NCBI GenBank assembly: GCA_016212185.1
Contig: JACRGX010000009.1
Location: forward strand, 1-33,046
Direction of reading: 5' to 3'
DNA from: Nitrospirota bacterium
GTDB lineage: Bacteria > Nitrospirota > Thermodesulfovibrionia > UBA6902 > DSMQ01
Length of the DNA: 33,046 bases
Shown here one piece after another: positions 17,109-25,167 of this stretch; the first letter of the stretch is position 1; every line of letters starts with the position of its first letter. The position numbers and the translations under genes are program-made. The notes below the pieces were generated by a model. It searched no databases. It was given only the letters and a program-made list of their open reading frames with translations, and was not told where the DNA came from.

Positions 17109-18371
17109 ATGAACATATCAATAAAAGCGAGGGTCTCAATCTATGTAGCCATAACAATTATCATTATCAGCGCTATAAGCACATCTTTTTTTATTTTAGA
17201 TTCTCACCGAAGCATAGAAAAGAAACTAATCATCCGGGGCGAGGCATTAAGTTTCCCGCTTGCAAAGGCCGCGGAAGAAGGGCTTGTCTCGGAAAACCTG
17301 GACCTTATCGGCAAGGCGGCGCATATCGTCAGGACAGAAGATGTTGAATTAGTGCAGGTTTATTCGCCCGTCTGGGGCATAGTTGACGCCTATCCATCCG
17401 CAAAATTAAAAGACCCTCCTGACCCTGAGGCAGCCATACATTTTCAGGGAAAAAACACAATTTTTTATAAAAAAATCACTGCCTATATGTATGATTTTTA
17501 CGAACCTGTATTCTACAGGACAGCCCTAAACTCCCCGCCCGCATTAATCGGTTATGTAAGGTTAATACTTTCGTCCTCTGATATGCAGAAAGAGCTTAGG
17601 GCTTCTGTGATTAATTATCTGATTGCCTCAATACTTATAACATTGATTGTCATAGCAGTCCTGAATATGCTCATCAATCGCCTTGTAATTAATCCTGTCA
17701 TGACCCTTAAGCAGTCTGTCTTAAAATTTAAAAACGGTTCCCTCCCCTCTGTTATTCCCGTGCGCTCTGATGATGAGGTCGGCGAGTTGATTTCCGCCTT
17801 TAATCAAATGGCTGAAACCATCAATAACAACACCCTTGAGATTCAAAAGGCTAAAGATAAAACTTCAGAGACATTACAGGACTGGGAAAACACATTTAAC
17901 ACCATCACGGACATGATTACCATTCACGATAAGGACTTCAACATCATCCGCGCCAACAAGGCCGCCGAGCAGATACTCGGTCTGCCCTTTCTGCAAACCG
18001 CAAAAGTAAAATGCTATGAATATTATCACGGCACAGAGTATCCGCCTGAGAGTTGTCTGAGCTGCGAATGTCTAAAGACAAATGAGTCCGCCACCTTTGA
18101 TGTATTTGAACCCCATCTTAACAAATTTCTTGAAATAAAGGCTATCCCCCGTTTTGACAACAACAATAATCTTATCGGGCTCATTCATGTTGTCGGGGAC
18201 ATCACCGAACGCAAAAAAATGGAACAGGAACTCAAGAAGCGGATTGAAGAACTTGAAAAGTTTTACGGGATTGCCGTCGGCAGGGAACTTAAAATGAAAG
18301 ATTTAAAAAAAGAGCTAGCGAAATTAAAGACAGAACTTTCGCTGTATAACGCAGAGTCAAAGAGATCATAA
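17109..18371 (+). CDS. Membrane HAMP-PAS sensor protein without output domain
   Basis: About 420 residues. An N-terminal membrane segment (~12-30) is followed by a ~130-residue extracytoplasmic domain, a second membrane segment (~174-195), HAMP (~196-250, with DDEVGELISAFNQM), a PAS domain (~265-370), and a C-terminal coiled coil ending in ...LKKELAKLKTELS. The PAS domain carries a Cys-rich insert from residue 302: CYEYYHG, then PPESCLSCEC. No histidine kinase, GGDEF, EAL, phosphatase or methyl-accepting domain follows; the protein stops after the coiled coil that usually precedes a kinase. I choose the ATG at 17109, preceded by GGGGCGGGGTGAA, over the upstream TTG at 17094. With the binding-protein gene upstream it may form a ligand-sensing pair whose output is a separate protein. 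Confidence 0.85.
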   Translation: MNISIKARVSIYVAITIIIISAISTSFFILDSHRSIEKKLIIRGEALSFPLAKAAEEGLVSENLDLIGKAAHIVRTEDVELVQVYSPVWGIVDAYPSAKLKDPPDPEAAIHFQGKNTIFYKKITAYMYDFYEPVFYRTALNSPPALIGYVRLILSSSDMQKELRASVINYLIASILITLIVIAVLNMLINRLVINPVMTLKQSVLKFKNGSLPSVIPVRSDDEVGELISAFNQMAETINNNTLEIQKAKDKTSETLQDWENTFNTITDMITIHDKDFNIIRANKAAEQILGLPFLQTAKVKCYEYYHGTEYPPESCLSCECLKTNESATFDVFEPHLNKFLEIKAIPRFDNNNNLIGLIHVVGDITERKKMEQELKKRIEELEKFYGIAVGRELKMKDLKKELAKLKTELSLYNAESKRS

Positions 18372-18420
18372 AATCCCCGGTCCTCCTTGAATCAGCGCCT
18401 TAAAAAATCCTGCGCCCTTC

Positions 18421-18450
18421 TTGATTAAAATTTAATGTTTGTTTTAAAGT
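18421..18450 (+). promoter_or_regulatory. Candidate promoter of the hyf-like operon
   Basis: TTGATT (18421-18426) and TAAAGT (18445-18450) are separated by 18 bp, 25 bp before the hyfB-like ATG. The -10 is a weak match. No GG-N10-GC sigma-54 element is visible in the 103-bp gap. Confidence 0.3.
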
Positions 18451-18474
18451 TAATAGTTTTTCAGGTCAAGAAAA

Positions 18475-20460
18475 ATGGAAAATCTTATAAGCGCAGGCAT
18501 TTTTTGTTTTCTCTCCGGCACGGCAGTCTCCCTGATGCCTGTCCGGAAAATAAAAACCTATGCCTTCCTGCTCTCATCATTCGGCGCACTGTTTCTCGGC
18601 ATTGCAGGACTATACATGTTACAGGACAGGCAGGCATATTTCCCCTCTTTCCAGATATCGTCATTTTTTGAGTTTGCCTTTCATGCTGATGCGCTTTCAG
18701 GTTTTTTTACTGCGGTTATTTCACTCCTCACGATAGCAGTGTCAATCTATTCCGTCGGTTACGCAAAAGATATTGAGCGTAAAGGACTGATGGGTTTCCT
18801 GTTTAACACCTTTCTTCTGAGCTTGTATGCCGTGGTGCTTTCAGGCAATATCATTACTTTCCTCGTATCATGGGAAACCATGTCTGTTATTTCTTATTTT
18901 CTTGTTACATTTGACAGAACTGAAAAATCGGCAAGGGCAGGACTTATTTATGCCGTAATGACCCACGTCGGGACCGCCTTCATAATTGTACTCTTTCTGA
19001 TTCTTTACAGGTATACGGGAAGCATGAGCTTTTCAGCGATAAAAGAGCATGCCGCACAAATCCCGCAAAATCTGAAACATCTGATATTTATTTTTTCTGT
19101 AATCGGATTCGGCACAAAGGCTGGGATAATCCCCCTTCACACATGGCTTCCGCTGGCGCACCCCGCGGCGCCGTCCAATATCTCGTCCCTGATGTCAGGC
19201 GTGATGATAAAAACAGGCATCTATGGGCTGCTGCGAATAGTCATGGATATAATGGGACCGGGGTATGAATGGTGGGGAATTACAATAATCGTAATCGGCG
19301 CACTCTCCTCTGTACTGGGCGTCCTGTATGCCATGATGGAGCATGATATTAAAAGACTCCTTGCATATCACAGCGTTGAAAATATCGGCATAATCCTGCT
19401 TGGCATAGGCGCTTCAATAATGTTCAAAAGCCATGGTCTTAATAATCTTGCCGCAATAGCTCTTATTGCAGGGCTTTATCATACATTAAACCACGCCTTA
19501 TTCAAGAGCCTGCTCTTCCTTGGCGCCGGCTCTGTCATGCATGCCGCGCATACAAAAAACATGGAAGAAATGGGCGGACTCCTTAAATTAATGCCGTACA
19601 CAGGGTTGTTTTTTCTCATCGGCTCTGTTTCAATATGCGCCCTGCCGCCTTTCAATGGATTTGTAAGCGAATGGCTCACTTACCAGTCGCTGCTCCTCGG
19701 TTTTAAATCCCCGTCTATCACGTCAAAGATTATCTCACCGCTTGGAGGCGCAGCGCTGGCCCTCACGGGCGCGCTTGCCGCCGCCTGTTTTGTAAAGGCC
19801 TTCGGCATATCATTCCTCGGGATGCCGAGGAGTCATCCTGCGGAAAATGCAAGAGAGGTCTCTCCCTCAATGATTGCCGGCATGGCTTTGCTTGCCGCAC
19901 TTTGTCTTTTATCCGGAATATTCCCGGGCTCTGTGATAACGATTGTTTCCAATGCCGTTTATCCGATTGCGGGCTCATCCGGAATGCTGTTGTCAAAAGG
20001 CTTTCTTTATCTGGCTGAAACCTCGTCCTCTCTTTCACCTGCAGTAATTCTAATTACAATGCTCGTCATGTTTGCGGCGGCAGTTATTTTCGTCATAAGT
20101 GCCGGAGGCAGGAAAAAAATCACTTATGCCGGGTCGTGGGACTGCGGCATTCCTTTGCTTACTCCGCGCATGCAATACACCGCAACTGCATTTACAAAAC
20201 CCGTGAAACTGATATTTAAAAGGATATACCTCCCGAGGAGAGAGCTTAAGGTTTCATATATCATTAAACCGTTTTTTGTAAGGTCCATAAGATACAGCGG
20301 GGAAATCACACCTTTTTTTGACAAGTATTTTTATGCCCCTGTTACCGGCTTCATTCACAAGGTTGCGGAAAGGGTCAGATTGCTTCAGTCAGGCAGCCTT
20401 CATCTTTATCTTGGTTATATATTGATAACGCTTATACTGCTTTTGATATTCGGGACCTGA
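18475..20460 (+). CDS. Hydrogenase-4 subunit B-like / NuoL-family proton-channel subunit
   Basis: A 661-residue polytopic membrane protein of the complex I/Mrp antiporter family, closest in type to HyfB/HycC. Conserved features are the Glu in SWETMSVISYF (proton channel), GTKAGIIPLHTWLPLAHPAAPSNIS with its buried Lys and His, a second channel Lys in HDIKRLLAYHSVENIG, and NHALFKSLLFLGAGS. A long C-terminal extension continues past the antiporter core, with DCGIP and RMQYTATAFTKP as in HyfB-type proteins. It is the first gene of a six-gene operon; the next starts 1 bp after its stop codon. It should be an ion-translocating subunit in the cytoplasmic membrane. The ribosome site is weak (AGG about 10 bases before the ATG). 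Confidence 0.92.
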   Translation: MENLISAGIFCFLSGTAVSLMPVRKIKTYAFLLSSFGALFLGIAGLYMLQDRQAYFPSFQISSFFEFAFHADALSGFFTAVISLLTIAVSIYSVGYAKDIERKGLMGFLFNTFLLSLYAVVLSGNIITFLVSWETMSVISYFLVTFDRTEKSARAGLIYAVMTHVGTAFIIVLFLILYRYTGSMSFSAIKEHAAQIPQNLKHLIFIFSVIGFGTKAGIIPLHTWLPLAHPAAPSNISSLMSGVMIKTGIYGLLRIVMDIMGPGYEWWGITIIVIGALSSVLGVLYAMMEHDIKRLLAYHSVENIGIILLGIGASIMFKSHGLNNLAAIALIAGLYHTLNHALFKSLLFLGAGSVMHAAHTKNMEEMGGLLKLMPYTGLFFLIGSVSICALPPFNGFVSEWLTYQSLLLGFKSPSITSKIISPLGGAALALTGALAAACFVKAFGISFLGMPRSHPAENAREVSPSMIAGMALLAALCLLSGIFPGSVITIVSNAVYPIAGSSGMLLSKGFLYLAETSSSLSPAVILITMLVMFAAAVIFVISAGGRKKITYAGSWDCGIPLLTPRMQYTATAFTKPVKLIFKRIYLPRRELKVSYIIKPFFVRSIRYSGEITPFFDKYFYAPVTGFIHKVAERVRLLQSGSLHLYLGYILITLILLLIFGT

Positions 20461-20461
20461 T

Positions 20462-21379
20462 ATGGAACATTTTCAGTTTTTAATAATCATAATTTTTTCT
20501 CCGCTCCTTAACGGGATAATCAAAAAACTTAAGGCGGCTATGCAGGGCAGGACCGGCCCTGGCGTATTCCAGCAGTATTGGGACCTGCTGCGCCTATTTA
20601 AAAAGGACCTGGTTATCTCAAACGCTGCTTCCTGGATATTTAAGGCGGCTCCCTACATAGTATTTACATCCATGATTGCCGCCGCGATGATTGTTCCAGT
20701 TATAACCACAAAAACTTCTTCAGCCGTAATGGGAGACGTCATAGCATTGATTTATATCCTTGCCCTCGGAAGGTTCTTTATGGCGCTGGCAGGGCTTGAC
20801 GCAGGCACAGCCTTTGGCGGAGAAGGAAGCAGCAGGGAAATGACAGTAGCCATTCTTGTGGAACCAATGATGATGCTCAGCATATTCACCGCAGCCATAT
20901 CCGCAGGCACAACAAATATAGCGCTGATTGCCGCAAAGCAGAATGTTTTCTACTCCCCGTCTCACGTCCTGGCCCTGACTGCCTTCCTGGTGGCAATAGT
21001 GGCAGAGACAGGCCGGATACCTGTAGACAATCCTGACACACATCTTGAGCTAACAATGATTCACGAAGGGATGCTGCTTGAATATTCAGGGAAATACCTT
21101 GCCCTTATGGAATGGGCCCATTACATAAAACAGATGCTTTTATTCACCCTTGCGGCTGATATATTTTTTCCGCTGGGCATTTCAAACAATACAGGATTTT
21201 CAGAGCTTGCCGTATCATCCGGAGCTTATTTTTTGAAAATGCTTTTTATGGCATTTCTTATGGCATTGACGGAGTCAACAAGGGCCAAGCTGAGATTTTT
21301 CCAGCTCCCGTCTCTTCTCGGAGGGGCGTTTGTTCTTGCGCTGCTGTCGCTTTTGACTTACATAATGATGGGGAAATAA
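20462..21379 (+). CDS. Hydrogenase-4 subunit C-like / NuoH-family membrane anchor
   Basis: A 305-residue membrane protein of the NuoH/HycD/EchB family, the subunit that couples the soluble iron-sulfur module to the membrane channels. The signature AAMQGRTGPGVFQQYWDLLRLFKKD is near residue 25. Conserved acidic residues occur in AGLDAGTAFGGEGSSREM, in the ETGRIPVDNPDTHLELTMIHEG loop, and at EYSGKYLALMEWA. Eight membrane segments are likely. It lies one base after hyfB-like and one base before hyfE-like, so translation is probably coupled. Unlike the large subunit it keeps the family's conserved charged residues, which argues that ion coupling is retained. Confidence 0.93.
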   Translation: MEHFQFLIIIIFSPLLNGIIKKLKAAMQGRTGPGVFQQYWDLLRLFKKDLVISNAASWIFKAAPYIVFTSMIAAAMIVPVITTKTSSAVMGDVIALIYILALGRFFMALAGLDAGTAFGGEGSSREMTVAILVEPMMMLSIFTAAISAGTTNIALIAAKQNVFYSPSHVLALTAFLVAIVAETGRIPVDNPDTHLELTMIHEGMLLEYSGKYLALMEWAHYIKQMLLFTLAADIFFPLGISNNTGFSELAVSSGAYFLKMLFMAFLMALTESTRAKLRFFQLPSLLGGAFVLALLSLLTYIMMGK

Positions 21380-21380
21380 A

Positions 21381-22040
21381 ATGAGAAACTGGATTCAGAC
21401 AGCTTCGGTAATTGATTTTATATCAGTGTGCATACTCCTCACCGTTATTGCAATGAATGCGCTTAAAAGACTTGAGTCCTGCATCAACGCCTACCGCATT
21501 AATTCATGGCTGCTTTCATTATTAATAGCCATTACGGCATTAATGGTAGGAGAAATACATCTTTATATTGCGTCTGCCGTAACCCTTTTAAGCAAGGGGC
21601 TCCTAATACCCGTGTTCCTCAGAAAAATTGTAAAACAAATGAAGGTCACTCATGACGTAGAGCCGTACATAAGCAATGCCCTGTCGCTAACCATATCGGG
21701 GATTCTCGTTGCTGTCGTTTATGCTTCATTGAGGGAAGGCATCTTTGTCACGGGTTTTTCAAGAAATGTCCTTCAAATCTCAATAGCAGTTATACTTATC
21801 GGGCTTTTTATTATGATTACAAGGAGAAAAGCCGTGATTCAGGTCATCGGACTGTTGTTTATGGAAAACGGGCTTTTTCTTGCGGGCTTTTCCCTGACAT
21901 TCGGGATGCCTACGATTATAGAACTCGGGGTTTTATTTGACATGCTCATGGGCGTGATAATACTTGGAATATTTGCCGTACAGATTAAAAAGGCATTTTC
22001 TTCTTCAGATCTTGATAAGCTTACAGTTTTGAAAGGATAA
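21381..22040 (+). CDS. Hydrogenase-4 subunit E-like membrane protein
   Basis: A 219-residue, very hydrophobic protein of the HyfE type, whose C-terminal part resembles NuoK/MrpC. About six or seven membrane segments are visible. The conserved acidic positions lie in MVGEIHLYIASAVTLLSKG, GLLFMENGLFLAGFSL and IELGVLFDMLMGVIILGIF. HyfE proteins are found in Hyf and related complexes and in some CO-dehydrogenase-linked hydrogenases, where they take the place of NuoK. The gene sits between hyfC-like (1-bp gap) and hyfF-like (5-bp gap). The ATG follows GGGGAAATAAA, a modest ribosome site inside the previous gene's end. Confidence 0.9.
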   Translation: MRNWIQTASVIDFISVCILLTVIAMNALKRLESCINAYRINSWLLSLLIAITALMVGEIHLYIASAVTLLSKGLLIPVFLRKIVKQMKVTHDVEPYISNALSLTISGILVAVVYASLREGIFVTGFSRNVLQISIAVILIGLFIMITRRKAVIQVIGLLFMENGLFLAGFSLTFGMPTIIELGVLFDMLMGVIILGIFAVQIKKAFSSSDLDKLTVLKG

Positions 22041-22045
22041 AATTA

Positions 22046-23521
22046 ATGACCGGAATTCTTCTGATACCGCTCATTACAGCGGTTATCTGCTATATCATTA
22101 GGGGCGTCAGGGCAACAGGTTATGCAAACATGGCAGGCGCCTGTATGCTTGCAGTGTTTTCCGTTCCCGCAATCATTTCATCAGTATCTTCACCTTTGGA
22201 AATGATGAACGGCATGCTTTACATGGACGCCCTCTCCGGCTATATCATGTCGCTGGTAATATTTCTCAGCCTTGCCTCAGCAATTTACTCTGTCGGTTAC
22301 CTTGAACACGAATTAAAGGCCGGACTTATGGACCTCAAAGGGATTAAGAGATATTATACGCTTTTTCATCTGTTTATCTTTACCATGCTTTTGGTGACAA
22401 TGGCTAACAACCTTGCGGTAATGTGGATTGCCATAGAGGCTACAACCATAGTATCCGCCCTGCTTATCGCGCTCGGGTTTTCAAAGAGACCGATGGCAAT
22501 AGAAGCGGCTTGGAAATATATAATCCTCTGCACCGTAGGCATCACATTTGCCCTTCTCGGGATATTCATAACATATTACGCATCCATTTCCGTCACAGGA
22601 GGCGAAGGCATATTGAACTGGACCGCGCTTAAGGGCATTGCCGGAAGGCTTAACCCGTCAACAATGAAACTGGCATTTATATTCATTCTTGTCGGCTACG
22701 GAACAAAGGCCGGGCTTGCGCCTGTGCATAACTGGCTTCCTGATGCCCACAGTGAGGCGCCAAGCCCCATAAGCGCACTGCTCTCGGGAATACTCTTAAA
22801 CACGGCCTTCTATGGGGTCCTGCGTTTCATCTCCATTACAGAGCCGTCAACAGGAGATATTTTTACAGGCAACCTGCTTATTATTTTCGGGCTTGTCTCA
22901 ATCGGCATATCATCCGTCTTCATGCTTGTGCAGGACAATTATAAAAGGCTTCTTGCATACAGCAGCATTGAACACATGGGAATTATCTCGCTCGGAGCCG
23001 GCATTGGAGGCTTGGCAGGTTTTTACGGGGCCTTTCTCCATATATTAAATCATGCGCTGTCAAAACCCTTAATGTTTTTTACATCGGGAAGAATTCAGGC
23101 GCATTACGGCTCTACAAAAATAGAAAATGTCTGCGGGGTATTATCTTCAATGCCCCTGCTTGGGACGCTGACCTTCATCGGAGCGCTCTCGCTTGCAGGA
23201 GCCCCGCCCTTTAATATATTTTTAAGCGAATTTACAATCTTAAAAGCAGGCATAGACAAAGGTCTGTGGACTGCCGTCGGACTGTTTCTGTTTTTTGCCG
23301 TGATTGTCTTTTACGGAGTGCTTTCCGGATTCGGAAAAATACTCCTTGGAAACAAGAAGCCAGAATTCAGAATTCAAAATAACAGCGACAGCCGGGCGGA
23401 TATTTTCTCAAATATGATAATGATTGGAATGGCATCAATGATAATTCTCCTCGGTGTCACCATCCCTGATTTCATAGACAATACAATAATAAAGTGCATT
23501 GGGGCTCTTGGAGTAAAATAA
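22046..23521 (+). CDS. Hydrogenase-4 subunit F-like / NuoM-N family proton-channel subunit
   Basis: A 491-residue antiporter-like membrane protein, the second channel subunit of the complex. Channel residues are present: Glu in MWIAIEATTIVSALL, Lys and His in YGTKAGLAPVHNWLPDAHSE, Lys in NYKRLLAYSSIEHMG, and the NHALSKPLMFFTSG helix. Between the last helices, residues ~439-448 are encoded by a short 7-bp repeat run and look like a hydrophilic insertion. The stop codon overlaps the ATG of the large-subunit gene by one base (TAATG), indicating coupling. It fits the HyfF type, which lacks the long lateral helix of NuoL. Confidence 0.92.
   Translation: MTGILLIPLITAVICYIIRGVRATGYANMAGACMLAVFSVPAIISSVSSPLEMMNGMLYMDALSGYIMSLVIFLSLASAIYSVGYLEHELKAGLMDLKGIKRYYTLFHLFIFTMLLVTMANNLAVMWIAIEATTIVSALLIALGFSKRPMAIEAAWKYIILCTVGITFALLGIFITYYASISVTGGEGILNWTALKGIAGRLNPSTMKLAFIFILVGYGTKAGLAPVHNWLPDAHSEAPSPISALLSGILLNTAFYGVLRFISITEPSTGDIFTGNLLIIFGLVSIGISSVFMLVQDNYKRLLAYSSIEHMGIISLGAGIGGLAGFYGAFLHILNHALSKPLMFFTSGRIQAHYGSTKIENVCGVLSSMPLLGTLTFIGALSLAGAPPFNIFLSEFTILKAGIDKGLWTAVGLFLFFAVIVFYGVLSGFGKILLGNKKPEFRIQNNSDSRADIFSNMIMIGMASMIILLGVTIPDFIDNTIIKCIGALGVK
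23361..23388 (+). repeat. Short heptamer run inside the hyfF-like gene
   Basis: Two identical CAGAATT units are followed by CAAAATA and ACAGCGA in the same 7-bp phase. They encode a polar stretch in a loop near the C terminus. Only four units are present and only two are exact. Confidence 0.5.
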
Positions 23522-25143
23522 TGGAGAAGATTTTAAATAAGGCGCTAAAAACAAGTGAGCGGCTTAATGAATTTTATATTGAAACAAGCAAAATTGACTT
23601 TAAGAACGCCTGTGTTTATCTCGTTGAGAAAAAACAGGCCTTATTAAGGCTCATGTTTGCCGCTGACGAAAGAGAAATAGACAACGTCTTTAGAATATAT
23701 TCGGTATTTTCTGTTCCGGGCATAAATAAGCTTTATATAATTGTCCTGTCCCTGCATGAGGATGACGCTGAATTTCCGTCAATAACTCATCTCATTCCTT
23801 CAGCCCATTGGTACGAACGCGAGATAAATGACATGTTCGGGCTGACGCCGAACGGTCATCCGGACCCGAGGAGGCTCGTATTGCATGACGAATTTCCCGC
23901 CGGGGTCTACCCTCTAAGAAAAGATTACCGTTTTAAAAACGGGGGATGGTTTAAAGGACAGGGTGAAAGAATCAGCAGTCAAGAATCAGCAATGAGTGAT
24001 AAGAAAGAACTTGCTGCTTGCCCCTTGCCCCTTGCCCCTTATAAGTTCATGCAGGTTGAAGGGGAAGGAATTTACGAAATACCGGTGGGACCTGTTCACG
24101 CCGGAATAATTGAACCCGGTCATTTCAGATTCAGCGCTGTCGGAGAAACCATATTTTTCCTTGAGCCAAGATTGTTTTATACACATAAAGGCACGGAAAA
24201 ACACTTTGAGCGCCTCGGTTTTGCAGATGGCGTAAAACTTGCGGAAAGGGTTTCAGGCACTTCGTCGTTTTCCCATTCATCGGCATACTGTATGGCAGTG
24301 GAAAGAATGGCAGGCCTTGAAATTACTGAAAATGCACAGGCAATACGGACGCTCCTGCTTGAGCTTGAAAGACTGTATAACCACATAGGAGATATCGGCA
24401 ACATCTGCGCAGGCACAGGGCTTGCCGTCGGATATGCAAAGGGGGCAGTCATTAAAGAACAGCTCATGCAGCTTAATGAAAGACTTGCCGGGAGCCGGTA
24501 TTTAAGGGGTGTTAACACCATAGGCGGAGTTGCAAAAGACATCTTGCAGCACAGAGACGACATCCTCTCTGCCATTGAAATAATTACAAAAGATTACAAG
24601 AAACTCATGAAGTTATTGCTTGGCGCTATATCCCACGTAGAGAGGCTTGAAAATACAGGCCGGCTGTCAAGAGATATTGCATTAAAGTTAGGCGCAACCG
24701 GCATCACTGCAAGGGCGTCAGGTATTAACGACGACCTCAGAAAGTCGCATCCGCATCTGCTTTATGACAGGCTTGAATTTGAAGTTCATACAATGGCTAA
24801 AGGCGATGTATTCTCAAGAATGATGCTTAGGGCAGAGGAGGCGGAATGTTCAATATCAATGATCAACACACTCCTTGAAACAAGTTATCGGGGAGATTTA
24901 GCCGTGAAAGTCAATAATATACCTGAATGTTCTTCCGCTCTCGGTTATACTGAATCGCCGAGAGGCTCGGTATTTTACTGGGTGATGTCGGATAAAAACG
25001 GTATGCCTCTGAGGGTAAAACTGCGGTCGCCGTCTTTTTGCAACTGGCCTGTCGTGCCTTTTGCAGTGCACGGCAATATAGTGCCTGATTTTCCGTTATG
25101 CAACAAAAGTTTTAATTTATCTTATTCAGGATGTGATATGTAG
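23521..25143 (+). CDS. HyfG/HycE-like large subunit (NuoC-NuoD fusion) lacking NiFe ligands
   Basis: A 540-residue fusion of a NuoC-type domain (~1-145, with HWYEREINDMFGL and PLRKDYRF) and a NuoD/hydrogenase large-subunit domain (~175-540). In group 4 NiFe hydrogenases the first metal motif is RxCGxCxxxH; here it reads RVSGTSSFSH (243-252), with Ser245 and Ser248 in place of both Cys. The C-terminal DPCxxC motif is replaced by NLSYSGC (532-538), with neither Cys in register. The active-site metal therefore cannot be bound in the usual way. This matches the energy-converting-hydrogenase-related (Ehr) class. A 77-bp heptamer array encodes the linker between the two domains. The ATG at 23521 overlaps the hyfF-like stop codon and has GGAG upstream; an upstream in-frame ATG at 23494 is less likely. 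Confidence 0.92.
   Translation: MEKILNKALKTSERLNEFYIETSKIDFKNACVYLVEKKQALLRLMFAADEREIDNVFRIYSVFSVPGINKLYIIVLSLHEDDAEFPSITHLIPSAHWYEREINDMFGLTPNGHPDPRRLVLHDEFPAGVYPLRKDYRFKNGGWFKGQGERISSQESAMSDKKELAACPLPLAPYKFMQVEGEGIYEIPVGPVHAGIIEPGHFRFSAVGETIFFLEPRLFYTHKGTEKHFERLGFADGVKLAERVSGTSSFSHSSAYCMAVERMAGLEITENAQAIRTLLLELERLYNHIGDIGNICAGTGLAVGYAKGAVIKEQLMQLNERLAGSRYLRGVNTIGGVAKDILQHRDDILSAIEIITKDYKKLMKLLLGAISHVERLENTGRLSRDIALKLGATGITARASGINDDLRKSHPHLLYDRLEFEVHTMAKGDVFSRMMLRAEEAECSISMINTLLETSYRGDLAVKVNNIPECSSALGYTESPRGSVFYWVMSDKNGMPLRVKLRSPSFCNWPVVPFAVHGNIVPDFPLCNKSFNLSYSGCDM
23968..24044 (+). repeat. Eleven-unit heptamer array inside the large-subunit gene
   Basis: Eleven consecutive 7-mers run in perfect phase. 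AGAATCA occurs twice, alternating with GCAGTCA and GCAATGA. Later come CTTGCTG, three identical CTTGCCC units and CTTATAA. They encode residues ~150-175 between the NuoC-like and NuoD-like domains with no stop in frame. Confidence 0.82.
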
Positions 25144-25167
25144 AGACAGCAAACAGTGAAATAAAAA

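Noticed and set aside
16930-17112. Short plus-strand frame after the binding-protein gene
   Set aside because: It is encoded almost entirely by the second palindromic repeat and has no ribosome site or family resemblance.
23521-25143. Annotation as an active NiFe hydrogenase-4 or formate hydrogenlyase large subunit
   Set aside because: Both Cys pairs needed for nickel binding are missing, so the name is kept only as a homology label.
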